Position numbers and translations under genes: made by a program | The notes under the pieces: model-generated | Seen by the model: only the letters and a program-made list of their open reading frames with translations | What the model was told of the DNA's origin: nothing | The model's database searches: none | NCBI GenBank assembly: GCA_021783525.1 | Contig: JAJXTT010000028.1 | Coordinates: 1 to 11,096, forward strand | Length of the DNA stretch: 11,096 nucleotides | DNA from: Pseudomonadota bacterium | GTDB lineage: Bacteria > Pseudomonadota > Gammaproteobacteria > Burkholderiales > Gallionellaceae | Direction of reading: 5' to 3' | Part shown: one piece after another, positions 1 to 7,262 of the stretch | How positions within the stretch are numbered: position 1 is the stretch's first letter | Layout: each line of letters starts with the position of its first letter

Positions 1-96
1 AATCAGGAAATACCCGTTGGTTGCAAAGGCCCTTGTAGGCACAACGAGCCAGATCGCAACCGCCGCAAGCAGCAGTCCTCTGAAACCCAATTTCAT
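1..96 (-). CDS. FadL/OmpP1/TodX-like outer membrane protein, N-terminus only (partial)
   Basis: Reading the minus strand from ATG at 96-94 gives 32 open codons that run off the window. The peptide is a signal sequence: MKLGFRG, then a hydrophobic core (LLLAAVAIWLVV) and a PTRAFA cleavage site, then mature ATNGYFLI. An AGGAG ribosome binding site lies at 107-103, six bases before the ATG, which fixes the start. A mature N-terminus beginning ATNGYF is what I know from FadL/OmpP1/TodX (Toluene_X) outer-membrane channels, which import long-chain fatty acids or hydrocarbons. With only about eight mature residues visible, export is well supported but the family is a recognition call. It points away from the rest of the window, so it is unlikely to belong to the TPR cluster. 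Confidence 0.6.
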   Translation of the reverse strand, partial: MKLGFRGLLLAAVAIWLVVPTRAFATNGYFLI

Positions 97-830
97 TTTT
101 CTCTCCTCTCTAGCGATGAGCCAGTATTTTGTTTATGTTGTTTGTTTATGGACGGCTTGTTTCTTCTAGTAGACTTTCAAGTCGTAGCAGACCCTCTTGT
201 TCTGCCTGCCGTATCGGCCTTGTCAACGGATTCTGAAGAATCCTGATGTGGGGCTCTATCTCAGAGCCAACAAAAATTTGTAAATCTGCGCTTTGTTTAA
301 TTCTTAACCGCTTCTCGCAGAATTGATCGTGACCATTGCTCCTGCTCGCGCTCAGTGTTCTCGGTTCGGCAATGCCCGTCGCGGTGATTCTGGCTAACGG
401 TTGTCTGGCAGGGTTTTCACGTGCAGTGACACCACATACCGGTCCCGTTTGCGGCAAACCTAATATCAGCCCGAAACCCGGTAAGGAGTATTTGATCTTA
501 TTTCTTGTTTTTGTTGTCCCTAAGCTCCCTTTTTGGCCTCGCGATGCCTGCATCATCCGATGCTCCCCAGCCCATGATGACATCCTCGTTACTGATGCAT
601 GTTGAATAGCGCGAAACCCATTGTCAAGATCTGTTTCGCTGTTGTCTGCAGAATTGAACCGGATGCATTGCACGCTCAACCTGATCGGGTGCCTTTCGAT
701 CGATCCGGGTGTCGCGGAGGGGTCCCCGCATGCCGCGTGGCGTCGGCGTTCATGCCCCGTGGATGTGAGTATGCTCCAGGGTAAAGTGGAGTCCGGCTGG
801 GGAAAAGTGATGGAGGACGCTGCGCGTATT

Positions 831-857
831 GAATGCGGTGACTCACGAACCGCATTC
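831..857. repeat. Perfect 9-bp inverted repeat (hairpin)
   Basis: GAATGCGGT (831-839) and ACCGCATTC (849-857) are exact reverse complements around a 9-base spacer. No T-run follows on either strand, so it does not look like an intrinsic terminator. It could be an operator, a REP-like element or part of a transcribed structure. It lies in the gene-free stretch. Confidence 0.5.
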
Positions 858-1127
858 TGGCTTCACAGGAAAGACCTTGCCCGCCGATTCCGGATAGCAG
901 CCGGCATGATCGCCCAGACCGCCGCGCTGTTCTTGCCCCGCCTTTAGCCTCTCTTCCCAGCGGAAAGTGGGGCAGCTCAATGTCGTCCGAGTCCGGAGTC
1001 AGCCTGACCTGGCCTGATTCCTGGTGGGTGACAACCACGTTTGGTGGACTACGGGTAATCGCCATTTCTTACTTCCGGCGGCGACACCAGCTTGCGGACG
1101 ATCAATTGCCTGTTTTTGACCCGCTTT

Positions 1128-1148
1128 CGCTGCGGCGGACGCGCAGCG
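1128..1148. repeat. 7-bp GC-rich inverted repeat
   Basis: CGCTGCG (1128-1134) pairs with CGCAGCG (1142-1148) across a 7-base loop, about 180 bases before the TPR/glycosyltransferase start. No T-run follows. Function unknown; a GC-rich region produces such stems by chance fairly often. Confidence 0.3.
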
Positions 1149-1328
1149 GTTCGTCGTGCAATCACGATCCGGACCGTCGAAAGCCCGATGTACGGCACAC
1201 AGATCGGAAACCGGCAGCAGTCAATCAGCTCATGCCTTGTTGGAAATACGGTCCCCGTTCGGGATCTAACCATATTGGAATAGACTGCAGCTTGACCCGG
1301 CCTCGCGAAAGCCTTTAACTTTGCACCG

Positions 1329-3239
1329 ATGTCCCGCACCAATTCCCCTAGTCAGGCGTTCAAGCAGCAGGCACTCGCCTTGCTTCAGGCCCGACGGCTT
1401 CCCGAGGCGCGGGAGGCGCTGGTCGATTTGTGTCAGAGTGGTCGCGCTGACGCGGAGATCTGGTATCACCTGGGGATCTGCAATGGCCAGCTCGGGCTGG
1501 TCGATCAAGTGGAGTCTTGCCTGCGCCGGGCACTGGCCATCGATCCGGCATTTCACGAGGCGGCCTTCCGCCTGGGTGAGGCGCTTGCCTACCTGGGCAA
1601 GCTCAACGAGGCGATCGAGGTATTCAGCCGTCTGTGCGCAGCCCTGCCGCAAAAGGCCGAGATTCACCTCAGGCTTGGTCAGGTACTGGAGGCGGTCGGG
1701 AGGTCTGGCGAGGCGCTGGCCTCCTACGCGCGCGCCGCACAGATCCAGCCGGCAAGTACTGAGGCCCACGCGGCCCTTGGCAATCTGAGGTATTTTCTCG
1801 GGCACTGGGACGCGGCACGCGCCGATTACCGGCGGGCACTGGAGGCTGATCCGCTTAACCTCGGCGCGGCGCTGGGTTTCCATTTATCACTGCCGCTGAT
1901 CTACCCGGACGCGGAATGTCTGCGGGAGTCGCGCCAACGCTACAGCACGGGTCTCGATCAGATCATCGCGCGCGGCGCAGGATTCAAGGCACGTCCGACC
2001 CTGATCAACGAGCTGCAGTGGAGCAACGGATTCTATCTTGCCTACCAGGGGATGGACGACAAAGACCTGCAGCAGCGTTTCGGGAGCTTCTTTACGGACA
2101 TGGCACGCGCAGCCCTGCCACAGTATTTCAAGGAAGTCGCGCCGCGGGAAGCCCGAAACCGGCGCCTGCGCATAGGTTATGCCTCGCACTTTTTTCACGG
2201 GCACACGGTTTCGTATTATTTCAGCGGATGGATCAAGCACGCTGATCGGAACCGGTTCGAGACTTTCGTCTACCATATCGATCCGATCACCGACGAACAG
2301 AGCCGGCTGCTTGCTTCGAGTTGCGATCATTACCGTGCTCTGACCGGCTCGATCTCCGCTCTTGCCAGCATCATTTTGGAAGATCGCCTGGATGTTCTGA
2401 TCTATCCGGAGATCGGCATGTACTCCAAGGACATGTGGCTTGCCGCATTGCGGCTTGCGCCGGTCCAGTGCGCGGCCTGGGGGCATCCGGTGACTACCGG
2501 ATTACCGAACATCGATTACTTCCTGTCCGCAGATGCCATGGAGCCCGCAGACGGCCAGGACCATTACACCGAAAAGCTTGTCCGGCTCGACGGCATCGGC
2601 GTGTGTTACGAGCGACCGCAATGCCACCCGGGGGCGTCGCGTGCCGAGCTCGGTCTGCCGGACGATCGCACGCTTTATCTCTGCCCGCAGTCACTGTTCA
2701 AGATCCACGTCGACACCGATGCGCTGCTGGCCGGTGTCGTGGCGCGCGATCCGCGAGCCCTGATCCTGTTCTTCGAGGACTACAAGGCCCCGGTCAGCGA
2801 GGCGTACAAGCGGCGTATCCATGGAGCATTCGCCGCGCATGGATTGGACGCGCAGCAGCACCTGCGGTTTCTTCCCCGCATGCAGCACGCGGACTACCTG
2901 GGGGTGAACCGCGTGGCTGACGTGATGCTGGATACGCCGCATTGGTCGGGAGGCCGAGGCTCGCTCGATGCATTCGCCGCTGGTCTGCCAGTGGTAACGC
3001 TTGCCGGCCGTTACAGCCGCGGGCGCCAGACCAGCGGTATGTTGAACGTGATGGGGATCACGCAGCTGGTGGCGGCCGACGCGCAGGACTATGTATCGAT
3101 CGCAGTATCGATTGCCAATGACCGCGCGCTACGGGACCAGCTGTCGGCCCAGATTCGGGAGCGGGCGCTCGACCGGATTTTCGACCAGCAGGACAGCGTC
3201 AGGTCGCTCGGGGAGTTCCTGCGGTCTGTCAGCGAATAG
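1329..3239 (+). CDS. TPR protein with divergent SPINDLY/O-GlcNAc-transferase-like domain (GT41 type)
   Basis: This intact 636-residue protein is probably a cytoplasmic glycosyltransferase that moves a sugar from a UDP donor to a protein acceptor. Residues about 10-185 form roughly five TPR units (for example AEIWYHLGICNGQLG and TEAHAALGNLRYFLG). After a linker, the catalytic part starts near 278 with RRLRIGYASHFFHGHTV; H292 aligns by motif with the conserved active-site His of OGT. Then come APVQCAAWGHPVTTGLPNIDY, SLFKIHVD (K458, equivalent to the conserved UDP-contacting Lys) and LDTPHWSGGRGSLDAF (535-549), followed by LPVVTLAGRYSRGRQTSGML. The last block usually reads SGGNTSL in this subfamily as I remember it, so R543-G544 replacing N-T is odd. 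The ATG at 1329 has no clear Shine-Dalgarno sequence but precedes the first TPR by a normal distance. The gene converges with the remnant at 3287-3700; the donor sugar and target are unknown. Confidence 0.85.
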   Translation: MSRTNSPSQAFKQQALALLQARRLPEAREALVDLCQSGRADAEIWYHLGICNGQLGLVDQVESCLRRALAIDPAFHEAAFRLGEALAYLGKLNEAIEVFSRLCAALPQKAEIHLRLGQVLEAVGRSGEALASYARAAQIQPASTEAHAALGNLRYFLGHWDAARADYRRALEADPLNLGAALGFHLSLPLIYPDAECLRESRQRYSTGLDQIIARGAGFKARPTLINELQWSNGFYLAYQGMDDKDLQQRFGSFFTDMARAALPQYFKEVAPREARNRRLRIGYASHFFHGHTVSYYFSGWIKHADRNRFETFVYHIDPITDEQSRLLASSCDHYRALTGSISALASIILEDRLDVLIYPEIGMYSKDMWLAALRLAPVQCAAWGHPVTTGLPNIDYFLSADAMEPADGQDHYTEKLVRLDGIGVCYERPQCHPGASRAELGLPDDRTLYLCPQSLFKIHVDTDALLAGVVARDPRALILFFEDYKAPVSEAYKRRIHGAFAAHGLDAQQHLRFLPRMQHADYLGVNRVADVMLDTPHWSGGRGSLDAFAAGLPVVTLAGRYSRGRQTSGMLNVMGITQLVAADAQDYVSIAVSIANDRALRDQLSAQIRERALDRIFDQQDSVRSLGEFLRSVSE

Positions 3240-3286
3240 CTGAGCTGTCGCCTGCGTCTGTCAGACGGTGCGCGGCGGTTGCCGTT

Positions 3287-3700
3287 CGGCGCGAGGGCAA
3301 CGGCCTGCCGGTAGCAGGTTTCCGCCTCCTGGGGCTGTCTTTGTTCCCTGAGGAGATTGCCGAGGTTGTTATGGGCCTCGGCATAGTCTGGCATCAGTTC
3401 GAACGCTCAGTGATAGCACTCTTCCGCTTCGTCCATCTTGCCCTGGAATCTGAGCGCATTGCCGAGATTGCTGTAGGCGCCGATAGCCTTAGGCTGCAGA
3501 CCGATGACACGGCGGCAACATGCCTCGGCTTGTTCGAATTCGTCCAACATTCCGTGGACCGCGCCCAGCAGACTCCGGGAATCTGCATCACGCGGCGCAC
3601 TCTCGCAGAGCCGGCGGTACGAGACCGTGGCCTCGGCCAGACGACCGCCTTGCAGCTGGGACAGGGCCTCGTTCTTCAGGATCTGAGTCCGATCATTCAC
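3287..3700 (-). pseudogene. Truncated TPR gene remnant with in-frame TGA
   Basis: On the minus strand a GTG at 3700-3698 (GGAA at 3710-3707 as a weak ribosome site) opens VNDRTQILKNEALSQLQGGR, followed by TPR units DADSRSLLGAVHGMLDEF and IGAYSNLGNALRFQGKMDEA. TGA at 3409-3407 interrupts …AEECYH*AFELMPDYAEAHNNLGN…. The downstream residues continue the same frame as a perfect TPR, so the ancestral codon was probably CGA (Arg), lost by one C-to-T change. TPR similarity stops near 3287 (…QAVALAP); the frame then becomes unrelated Arg-rich sequence facing the end of the 1329-3239 gene, with no catalytic domain. The head resembles those of the other TPR genes here. A live 97-residue TPR protein ending at the TGA is possible, but loss of the 3' end plus the nonsense codon favours decay. 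Confidence 0.7.
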
Positions 3701-4036
3701 GATTCGTTCCGGTGGATTACAGGCGGCAGGTTGGCAAGAGAATCGCTCGCACTTCGGGTCGTCCGGAAGGGCCCGGCGCAGCTTCCCGCCGCACACCGCC
3801 AATCAAGGTGTGTGCCAACACTCGAATAGTTATTTCCGGACGGGCAATCTGTCGCCGCGATGCCCGTTCTTGCTTTAAAGCATAGCAAGATATGGCGGGA
3901 CATCGTAATCACCATGGATTTCCCGGTCGGTAATCGGGCAATATAGGCACAGACCGGGTCTGCGGTGTGCGTGACAGTGATGAGCAGACCGGCGTCTGGC
4001 AATGATTTATTTATTGGGTCGCAAGGCACTCCGAGC
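3701..4036. other. Divergent intergenic region rich in dyad symmetry
   Basis: This stretch separates the minus-strand TPR remnant from the plus-strand TPR-sulfotransferase. No gene is supported. It contains a cluster of inverted repeats: CACACC/GGTGTG (3792-3797 with 3807-3812), ACGGGCA/TGCCCGT (3840-3846 with 3861-3867), TCTTGCT/AGCAAGA (3868-3874 with 3884-3890) and CCCGGTC/GACCGGG (3922-3928 with 3952-3958). Promoters for both flanking genes would be expected here, but I see no confident promoter boxes. Confidence 0.5.
3840..3890. repeat. Two back-to-back inverted repeats
   Basis: ACGGGCA…TGCCCGT (3840-3867, 14-base loop) is followed without a gap by TCTTGCT…AGCAAGA (3868-3890, 9-base loop). 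A 10-base palindrome GCTTTAAAGC (3872-3881) overlaps the second stem. No T-run follows, so a terminator is unlikely. Operator sites or a structured leader for the downstream sulfotransferase gene are possible. Confidence 0.45.
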
Positions 4037-6223
4037 ATGGTCGACAAGCAGCAAGTATTTTCTCTAGTGCAAGCAAACCGGTTGAACGAAGCCAAGGCAC
4101 AATGTGCTGCGCTTTGTGAGCGCGACCAGACCGATGCCGATGCGTGGTTTCTGCTCGCGGGGATTCATGCCCAGCTTGGGGCTCTGGATGAAGTCGTTCG
4201 TTGTTGCCGGCAGGTCATTGCGATCGATCCGATGCGCACTGCGGCCCTATACAACCTGGGCGTAGCATTGCAGACCCAGTCGCGCACTGAGGAGGCTGCC
4301 GAAGCCTACCGGCAGGTTCTGGCCATCGAGCCCGAGAACACACTGGCACTGGCCAATGCCGCATTGGCGCTCCGGGAGCTGGGGCAGCGCGCGGATGCCA
4401 TGGATTATTGCCAGCAGGCATTGCGGCTTCAGCCGGAACGGGTCGAAGCCCGGAATACGATGGGCCTGCTGTTCAAGGACGATGGCCGGATCGAAGAAGC
4501 GGTGCGGAATTTCCAGCAGGCGATCAGTTTGCGCCCGCAGTACGCCGAGGCCCATTTCAATCTGGGTCTGTGCCATCAGGAACGCGCTGATCTGCCGGCC
4601 GCGGAAGCCTGTTTCCGGCAAGCTATTCAATGGCGACCCGATTACGTCGAAGCGCATCGCCGGCTTGGCGGCCTGCTGCAGATCATGGAACGACCCGACG
4701 ACGCGGCAGTGAGTCTGCGCAGAGTCGTGGCGCTCATGCCCGATTCGGCCGAGGACCACGAGGCGCTGGCCAGCGTTCTTGCGCTTCTTCGAAAATGGGA
4801 CGATGCGATAGCCCACTTTCGCCGCGCGATCGAGCTCAAGCCTGATTACCTGGCCGCCTACAACAACCTGGCCAACGCGCTGCTGGATGGCAAAACGGGT
4901 CTGGATTTTTCCGAAGAGGCCGAAGCGTGTTTCCGCCAGGCCCTGCGCTACCAGCCCGATTCCGCGGAAATCCTACGCAACCTGGCGTGGCTGCTGGCTG
5001 ATCTGGGCCGTTACGAGGAGGCCGAAGCGTGTTATCGCCGCTCGCTGGAGCTTGAGCCCGGTAATTTGCTGACGGTTGCGGGTTGGGCGACGATGCTCGA
5101 GCACAAAGGCGATTTCGATGGTGGCTTTGCACTGGTGGAGCCGCTGATCACGGCTGGAACCGGCGAGGTCCGCGTGGCGTTGAGCTACGCCGCTCTGGCG
5201 ACGCACAAGAATTGCCGTGCCGAGGCGGCGGCAGTGCTGGAGAGATTCGTGAATGAGCCCATGAGCGTTCAGTCGCGCGTTGACCTGCATTTCTCGCTGG
5301 GGAAGCTGTTCGACGAACTCAAGCAGTATCAGCCGGCATTCGAGCATTACCACCTCGGGAACACGCTGCACAGGAAACAGTTCAGTGAACAGGTGGATCT
5401 GCTGAGTCAGTTCGATACCTTCATGGCCAAGTTCTCGCCCGAATGGATTTCCCGCAGGCCGCGGGCATCGAACCGCTCGAAGCTGCCGGTTTTCATTGTG
5501 GGCATGCCGCGCTCGGGTACCAGTCTGGTGGAGCAGATCCTCGCCTGTCACCCGCTGGTGCACGGAGCCGGGGAGCTGCGCGATATCTTCCTTATAGCGA
5601 AACAGCTGCCCGAGGTTCTCGGCACCGCCGATCCTTACCCGCAATGCCTGGACCGGCTCACCCGCAAGAACATTGATGCGATCGCGCAAAAACATCTGGA
5701 TCGGCTCGGTGGCCTGGCGCGGGATGTCGTGCGCGTTACGGACAAGATGCCGCACAACTTCATGTTCCTGGGCCTGATCGACCTGTTGTTCCCCGGGGCG
5801 CGGGTCATCCACTGCCGGCGCGATCCGGTCGACACCTGTCTGTCGATCTATTTCCAGCAATTCAACTCCCATCATCTGTATGCGTTTGATCTGGGTGAGC
5901 TAGGGAGATATTACCGGCAATACCAGCGGTTGATGGCGCACTGGAGATCCGTCGTGCGTATCCCGATGATGGAGATCCGCTATGAAGATCTGGTCGAAAA
6001 CCAGGAAGCGTTGAGCCGGCAACTGGTCGAGTTCTGCGGGCTGGAATGGGACGAGCGGTGTCTGAGCTTCCATCAATCCAAGCGCGTGGTCCGGACCGCC
6101 AGCTACGACCAGGTGCGCCGCCCCATGTACCGGAAGTCGGTGGCGCGCTGGAAGCACTATGAGTCGTTTCTTGGGCCGCTGCTGGCGGCGCTGGGAGAGC
6201 AGGTCAGCGGGAACGATCGGTGA
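4037..6223 (+). CDS. TPR-sulfotransferase (PAPS-dependent)
   Basis: This 728-residue protein joins about ten TPR units (residues 1-345; the ninth has a four-residue insertion, GKTGLDF) and degenerate helical repeats to a C-terminal sulfotransferase domain (about 480-710). Key motifs are the 5'-phosphosulfate loop FIVGMPRSGTSLVEQIL (G489-S496), GAGELRD with E513 in the position of the catalytic Glu of tyrosylprotein sulfotransferases, DKMPHNF (K570), and the 3'-phosphate motif VIHCRRDPVDTCLS (R595 and S603, the usual eight apart). Such enzymes transfer sulfate from PAPS to a hydroxyl; the TPR arm presumably selects the acceptor. I chose ATG 4037 because the first TPR then begins as in the neighbouring genes; in-frame GTG 3965 and ATG 3980 would add 24 or 19 residues. 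Ribosome site is weak (AAGG at 4023-4026). Acceptor unknown; the next gene begins 85 bases downstream on the same strand. Confidence 0.85.
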   Translation: MVDKQQVFSLVQANRLNEAKAQCAALCERDQTDADAWFLLAGIHAQLGALDEVVRCCRQVIAIDPMRTAALYNLGVALQTQSRTEEAAEAYRQVLAIEPENTLALANAALALRELGQRADAMDYCQQALRLQPERVEARNTMGLLFKDDGRIEEAVRNFQQAISLRPQYAEAHFNLGLCHQERADLPAAEACFRQAIQWRPDYVEAHRRLGGLLQIMERPDDAAVSLRRVVALMPDSAEDHEALASVLALLRKWDDAIAHFRRAIELKPDYLAAYNNLANALLDGKTGLDFSEEAEACFRQALRYQPDSAEILRNLAWLLADLGRYEEAEACYRRSLELEPGNLLTVAGWATMLEHKGDFDGGFALVEPLITAGTGEVRVALSYAALATHKNCRAEAAAVLERFVNEPMSVQSRVDLHFSLGKLFDELKQYQPAFEHYHLGNTLHRKQFSEQVDLLSQFDTFMAKFSPEWISRRPRASNRSKLPVFIVGMPRSGTSLVEQILACHPLVHGAGELRDIFLIAKQLPEVLGTADPYPQCLDRLTRKNIDAIAQKHLDRLGGLARDVVRVTDKMPHNFMFLGLIDLLFPGARVIHCRRDPVDTCLSIYFQQFNSHHLYAFDLGELGRYYRQYQRLMAHWRSVVRIPMMEIRYEDLVENQEALSRQLVEFCGLEWDERCLSFHQSKRVVRTASYDQVRRPMYRKSVARWKHYESFLGPLLAALGEQVSGNDR

Positions 6224-6308
6224 ATTTGCGCGCGACGGGCGGACGCAGGTGCCGGGCCAACCGGAAAGTTAAGCGAGCAGGTGCAGGCGTACGGCTTCGC
6301 CGGCTTGC

Positions 6309-7169
6309 ATGCATGGGGTGAACGACGCCGTGAAACAGGTCATTGAACTGATCCAGAGCGGTCGCCTGCAAGAGGCCCGAAGCCTTTGCGAACAACGGTG
6401 TCGCTCGGTTCCGGACGATGCGCAGGCGTGGTTTCTTCTCGGTGCCATCCACGGGCAGTTTGGCCAGTTCAGCGAGGCGGAGACCTGCTGTCGTCGGGTC
6501 GTCGAGCTGGAGCCGCTCATGCCGGCCGCACACTACAATCTGGGCGTTGCCCTGCTCAGGCAGAACCGGCCGAACGAGGCGGTATCGAGCTTCACGCGGG
6601 CTGTGCAGCTCAACCCGGGGTTTGCCGAAGCGTTTCATGATCTGGGCAACGCGTTGCAGATGCAGGGCATGCTGGACGCAGCCGTGGAGAATTATCGCAA
6701 AGCCATTGACCTGAATCCGTCTCTGGCCGAGGCCTACCACAACCTGGCGCGGGTCCTTCATCAACAGCGCCGACTCGATGCGGCGATCGATAGTTACAGA
6801 ACGGCCGTGCGCTGCCAGCCGGCCAACGCGCTGATGCATTTCAACCTGGGAACTGCGCTTTGGGAGCAGGGGGCCATCGAGTCCGCCGCCCAGTCCTGCC
6901 GCGAGGCGATCCGGATCAAACCCGATTTTGTGGAGGCGCATCTGAATCTCGGGGCTGCGTTGCAATGCCTCGGCCGGTTCGACGAGTCCAGCGAAACCTA
7001 CCGCCGTGTCCTGGGCATGAAACCGGATGCGGTCGAGGCCCACGTCAACCTCGGCCTGGTGTTGTGGCAGTCAGGTCGCAGCGCGGAGGCCATCGAAAGT
7101 TGTGCCAGAGCCATCGCACTTAGGCCCGGGCTCGCGCCGGCGCACAATACCATGGCGCTGGGCCTCTAG
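6309..7169 (+). CDS. TPR-only N-terminal half of interrupted O-GlcNAc-transferase-like gene
   Basis: The reading frame to the TAG encodes up to 286 residues made almost entirely of eight TPR units in 34-residue register (for example PAAHYNLGVALLRQ, AEAFHDLGNALQMQ, VEAHLNLGAALQCL, VEAHVNLGLVLWQS). There is no signal peptide or membrane segment, so it would be cytoplasmic. The start is uncertain: ATG 6309 has no Shine-Dalgarno sequence, whereas GTG 6330 is preceded by GGGGTGA with about eight bases of spacing and would begin VKQVIELIQSGRLQEA, matching the heads of the other TPR genes here. If translated alone it would be a free TPR adaptor without catalytic activity. It follows the TPR-sulfotransferase by 85 bases and probably shares its transcript. 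Confidence 0.65.
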   Translation: MHGVNDAVKQVIELIQSGRLQEARSLCEQRCRSVPDDAQAWFLLGAIHGQFGQFSEAETCCRRVVELEPLMPAAHYNLGVALLRQNRPNEAVSSFTRAVQLNPGFAEAFHDLGNALQMQGMLDAAVENYRKAIDLNPSLAEAYHNLARVLHQQRRLDAAIDSYRTAVRCQPANALMHFNLGTALWEQGAIESAAQSCREAIRIKPDFVEAHLNLGAALQCLGRFDESSETYRRVLGMKPDAVEAHVNLGLVLWQSGRSAEAIESCARAIALRPGLAPAHNTMALGL

Positions 7170-7262
7170 GACACGGGCCGTCTCGAGGAGGCCGCGGAAC
7201 ATTGCCGGGCGGCGCTCGCGGGCGATCCGTCTTTTGCCGAGGCGCACAACACGCTTGCAACA

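Larger units (their letters stand above)
97..1328. other. 1.2-kb region without a supportable gene
   Basis: Several open frames of 60-177 codons occur here on both strands. None has a recognisable domain, a good ribosome binding site or coding-like composition, and they overlap one another. The longest, minus strand 679-146 (177 codons), ends about 50 bases before the FadL-like start on the same strand but shows no family motif. The left part (about 97-620) is visibly richer in A+T than the TPR genes; the right part is GC-rich again. The region holds three short inverted repeats (252-268, 831-857, 1128-1148). It probably contains the promoters of the FadL-like gene and of the TPR gene at 1329, but I could not locate convincing -35/-10 or -24/-12 elements for either. 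Confidence 0.5.

Noticed and set aside
336..605. Plus-strand 89-codon frame whose start resembles a signal peptide
   Set aside because: Needs a TTG start without a ribosome site, and the rest resembles no protein.
146..679. Minus-strand 177-codon open frame upstream of the FadL-like gene
   Set aside because: No recognisable domain, no ribosome site and irregular composition; overlapped by other open frames. Treated as non-coding.
3255..3267. CGTCTG-T-CAGACG after the first glycosyltransferase gene as a terminator
   Set aside because: The one-base loop cannot form and no T-run follows.
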